The position numbers and the translations under genes were made by a program. A stretch of 35,120 bases of DNA from CAWKCE01 sp032127035. GTDB lineage: Bacteria > Actinomycetota > Actinomycetes > JAHEKZ01. Shown piece by piece: positions 33,560 through 35,120 of the stretch. Numbering within the stretch: the stretch's first letter is position 1; every line of letters begins with the position of its first letter. The stretch spans positions 1 through 35,120 of the forward strand of contig CAWKCE010000009.1 of NCBI GenBank assembly GCA_963848085.1. Direction: 5' to 3'. Below the pieces are notes generated by a model. The model did not search any database and was not told where the DNA came from. It saw only the letters and a program-made list of their open reading frames with translations.

Positions 33560-34060
33560 ATCAAGGGTGCGTCCTTCTGGAAGTTTGTGCCGGCGGAGGT
33601 CACCAACCGCGCCAAGACTGGGGCCGAGCAGACGGGAACGTTCGATACGCCGTCGGGGTCCCTGACGGTTGTGACGGGCAACATGGACTGGGTTGGCGCC
33701 GGCACCGGCTTCCCGAACCCCCCGTACCCGTCGCCCACCTGTCTGGACTTGACCGGCGGTGGTGGCGTCACCCAGACGATCCTCAACGGGGCCTCATTGC
33801 CCTCCGCGCCCTACATCGTGGAGTTGGAGGTCTTCGGGTCGATTCCCGGGGAGAACGGCGGCAACAGCGCTGCGGTGAAGATTGGCGGCTCCACGGTGAT
33901 CAGCACCGGGAACATCGGTGACACCACGACGTCGCTGTTCGCCTTCTCGTCTGGAGCGACGGTCAACGGTGGGGTCTTGTCCCTGGACCACGCGAGTCTG
34001 GCCGACTTCCGGGGACTCTTCCTGAAGCGGCTCCAGGTGTTTTCGGCAACCTGCCAGTAG
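33431..34060 (+). CDS. Tat-exported surface protein, paralogue 3
   Basis: 209 aa from ATG 33431 (GGGGAG upstream). Its leader differs from that of paralogue 1 by one residue in 43. The mature domain is much more diverged. It keeps the landmarks MDWVGAGTGF, a Leu-Asp-Leu-Thr-Gly turn, PYIVELEVFGSIPGENGGN and GLFLKRLQVFSATCQ. Besides the N-terminal Cys43 and the ATCQ Cys it has one extra Cys (SPTCLDLTG). The function is unknown; the shared frame suggests a family of surface subunits or adhesins with variable faces. A very strong terminator follows. Confidence 0.85.
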   Translation: MSEQKSSISRRRLLAGAGAGAAAVWAAPAVTTLGGAAFAAGSCIKGASFWKFVPAEVTNRAKTGAEQTGTFDTPSGSLTVVTGNMDWVGAGTGFPNPPYPSPTCLDLTGGGGVTQTILNGASLPSAPYIVELEVFGSIPGENGGNSAAVKIGGSTVISTGNIGDTTTSLFAFSSGATVNGGVLSLDHASLADFRGLFLKRLQVFSATCQ

Positions 34061-34083
34061 CCAGTAGCCAGCCGCCAGCAGCG

Positions 34084-34123
34084 CGTGGACGGGGCCCGAC
34101 CGGCAGGTCGGGCCCCGTCCACG
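34084..34123 (+). terminator. Perfect 18-bp hairpin terminator
   Basis: CGTGGACGGGGCCCGACC (34084-34101) and its exact reverse complement (34106-34123) flank a four-base GGCA loop, 23 bp after the stop of paralogue 3. A short T/C-rich stretch (TTCCTTC) follows. This is the strongest hairpin noticed in the window. Confidence 0.85.
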
Positions 34124-34221
34124 TTCCTTCGGTCCTGGCGGCCGTTGCCGCGCGGTTCCTCGCTGACATCTGGGGCGAGGCGTCCTCCGCGGCCTGGGAG
34201 CCGCATGGCTCTGGGTGTCTC

Positions 34222-34611
34222 ATGTCGACAGGCCCACCGTCGAGGCGGGAGGGCGGCCCTGCCTTGACGGCGCTCGGGAGGTGCGGACTTCGCGGCGGGT
34301 GGCCGTGTGACGCTGGCGCCGCTGGTCACCTTCCTGACGCCCAATGCCAGCCCCGCGACCGGACTGCGCTCGGGGTAGCGACCCTCTTCAGCGACAGTTC
34401 GGACACGCTGACCGTGAGCCGGGGGAATGGGTCGTGAACTCCGGTGGGACGCAGCTCATCGACACCGGGTTCCCGGCCAACGGAACCTCCACGCTCAGCT
34501 CATTCTCCGGAACCTCCGCCAACGGCGGCCAACTCCCGCTGGTGCGCAGCCGCCAGGGCAACCAAGGGTCTCTTCCTCCTCCGCCCAGTGATCTTTGCCG
34601 CGACCTGCAAG
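34222..34611 (+). pseudogene. Decayed copy of Tat-exported paralogue 2
   Basis: Reading between frames from an ATG near 34222, the DNA keeps the remnant LTALG, then VTLAPLVTFLTPNASPATGL, ATLFSDSSDTLTVSRGN, a gap, IDTGFPANGTSTLSSFSGTS and finally FAATC. This follows the order of paralogue 2 (31568-32194), but the Tat RR segment is scrambled. About 50 residues in the middle (the VDVVGPGTEW to GGQPGNN part) are deleted, and several frameshifts are present. No palindrome promoter lies upstream. The 34124-34221 stretch shows nothing recognisable. Confidence 0.75.
34461..34545 (+). repeat. Duplicated 85-bp segment, copy 2
   Basis: Matches 32039-32123 with four differences; it lies in the broken copy of paralogue 2. 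Confidence 0.9.
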
Positions 34612-34688
34612 GAGGTGGGTCAGCGTGCTGAGAACCTCAAGATGGGCGAGGCCAAGGCACCGGGTCCATCTTCACGTTGTGAGGGTGC

Positions 34689-35120
34689 TCAGCCAGGAGG
34701 CGGGCATGGCGTGATGGTCCCAGGCTCGGTCCGGCAGCTACACGGGCTCACCTGCGGCACCGGAACACACGGGCCGCCGAGAACGAAGTCACGGGTCTCG
34801 CCGACTCCGGCGACGATCGTCACCAGGGCGTCGGACTGGCTGTACGTGCCTCCAGGGGCTGGACGCGCCCCGGCGATGACCACGTGAACACCCGCCGGAA
34901 GGCACAGGGTGTACCCGCCGTCCGCGCTGGTCGTCGTCAGGTATCCGGTCACCCGGCACACGCCCTGGGTGTCAGGGGCTAATGGAGCCAGCTGGACGAA
35001 GACTGAGACGCCCGCTGCTGGCGCACCACTGGGCAGGGTGACGAAGCCTGTGCGTCAGCGCTGACAGGTGGGAGGGTTCGCCGCCGTGGCGGACAACGCC
35101 CTGGTGACGGGGAGCTCGGT
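34689..35120 (-). pseudogene. Decayed copy of the Cys-rich CarboxypepD_reg-like protein, cut by the window edge
   Basis: The minus strand reads RTGFVTLPSGAPAAGVSVFV, VCRVTGYLTTTSADGGYTLC, LPAGVHVVIAGARP, IVAGVGETRDFVLGGPC and SPCSCRTEPGTITPCPPPG. This parallels the protein at 32241-32735 throughout. In the same frame a TGA interrupts the N-terminal part near 35063, just where the DQGC of the intact copy would be, so the leader is separated. A one-base error could also explain this. The gene is convergent with the broken paralogue-2 copy, repeating the arrangement at 31568-32735. Confidence 0.65.

Overview
The window is GC-rich DNA with many GTG starts and chains of 4-bp ATGA/GTGA gene overlaps. 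It also has twin-arginine (Tat) leaders and glycan genes of actinobacterial type. I infer a high-GC actinobacterium, most likely of the Nocardioidaceae/Propionibacteriales kind; this is an impression from protein style, not a search. The whole window is a cell-surface glycan (exopolysaccharide) locus with a family of small exported proteins embedded in it. No tRNA, rRNA, CRISPR array or intact insertion sequence was seen.

Layout. (1) 1-2090: a decayed left edge with a minus-strand polysaccharide deacetylase broken by about six frameshifts and two LuxR-type regulator genes, both frameshifted. (2) 2087-12042: a plus-strand block whose genes from 2511 onward are nearly all translationally coupled: PqqD-like protein, membrane-anchored nucleotide-sugar 4,6-dehydratase, Wzz/BY-kinase, a second PqqD-like protein, PF14907-type nucleotidyltransferase, polytopic membrane protein, DegT aminotransferase, HprK-like P-loop protein, and a third PqqD domain fused to what looks like a dead HprK-like domain. 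(3) 12088-16944: a minus-strand Cys-rich Tat protein and a secreted metalloprotease, then a plus-strand glycosyltransferase that appears to be two GT4 genes fused by deletion, and a PglC-like phosphoglycosyltransferase. (4) 16941-18958: a decayed methyltransferase and GT4 on the minus strand. (5) 19037-23583: AsnB, GNAT, an O-antigen ligase/polymerase-like protein and a PglD-like acetyltransferase. (6) 23698-30542: two Tat proteins, an NDP-sugar epimerase, GT4, polysaccharide pyruvyl transferase and a Wzx-like flippase. (7) 30663-35120: an array of Tat-exported paralogues, with a fragment of an oligoribonuclease gene and a duplicated, decaying convergent gene pair at the right edge.

How it may work together. 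The dehydratase, aminotransferase, PglD-like acetyltransferase and PglC-like transferase together resemble the diacetamido-sugar (bacillosamine-type) initiation pathway. GT4s, pyruvyl transferase, AsnB and GNAT would extend and decorate the repeat unit. The flippase, the ligase/polymerase-like proteins and the Wzz/BY-kinase would export and polymerise it. The PqqD/nucleotidyltransferase/HprK set sits in the same operon with an unknown job.

The most interesting signal is the exported-protein family. Three paralogues have an identical 35-residue stretch of leader in front of strongly diverged mature domains, and more distant members share a W-[A/S]-A-P motif in the leader. Six promoters in front of them share one architecture: GAA, then a CGCA-GAT-TGCG palindrome, then in most cases a TANNNT -10 box exactly 24 nt after the TTGCGT. 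This looks like a co-regulated, possibly undescribed surface-protein system tied to the glycan locus.
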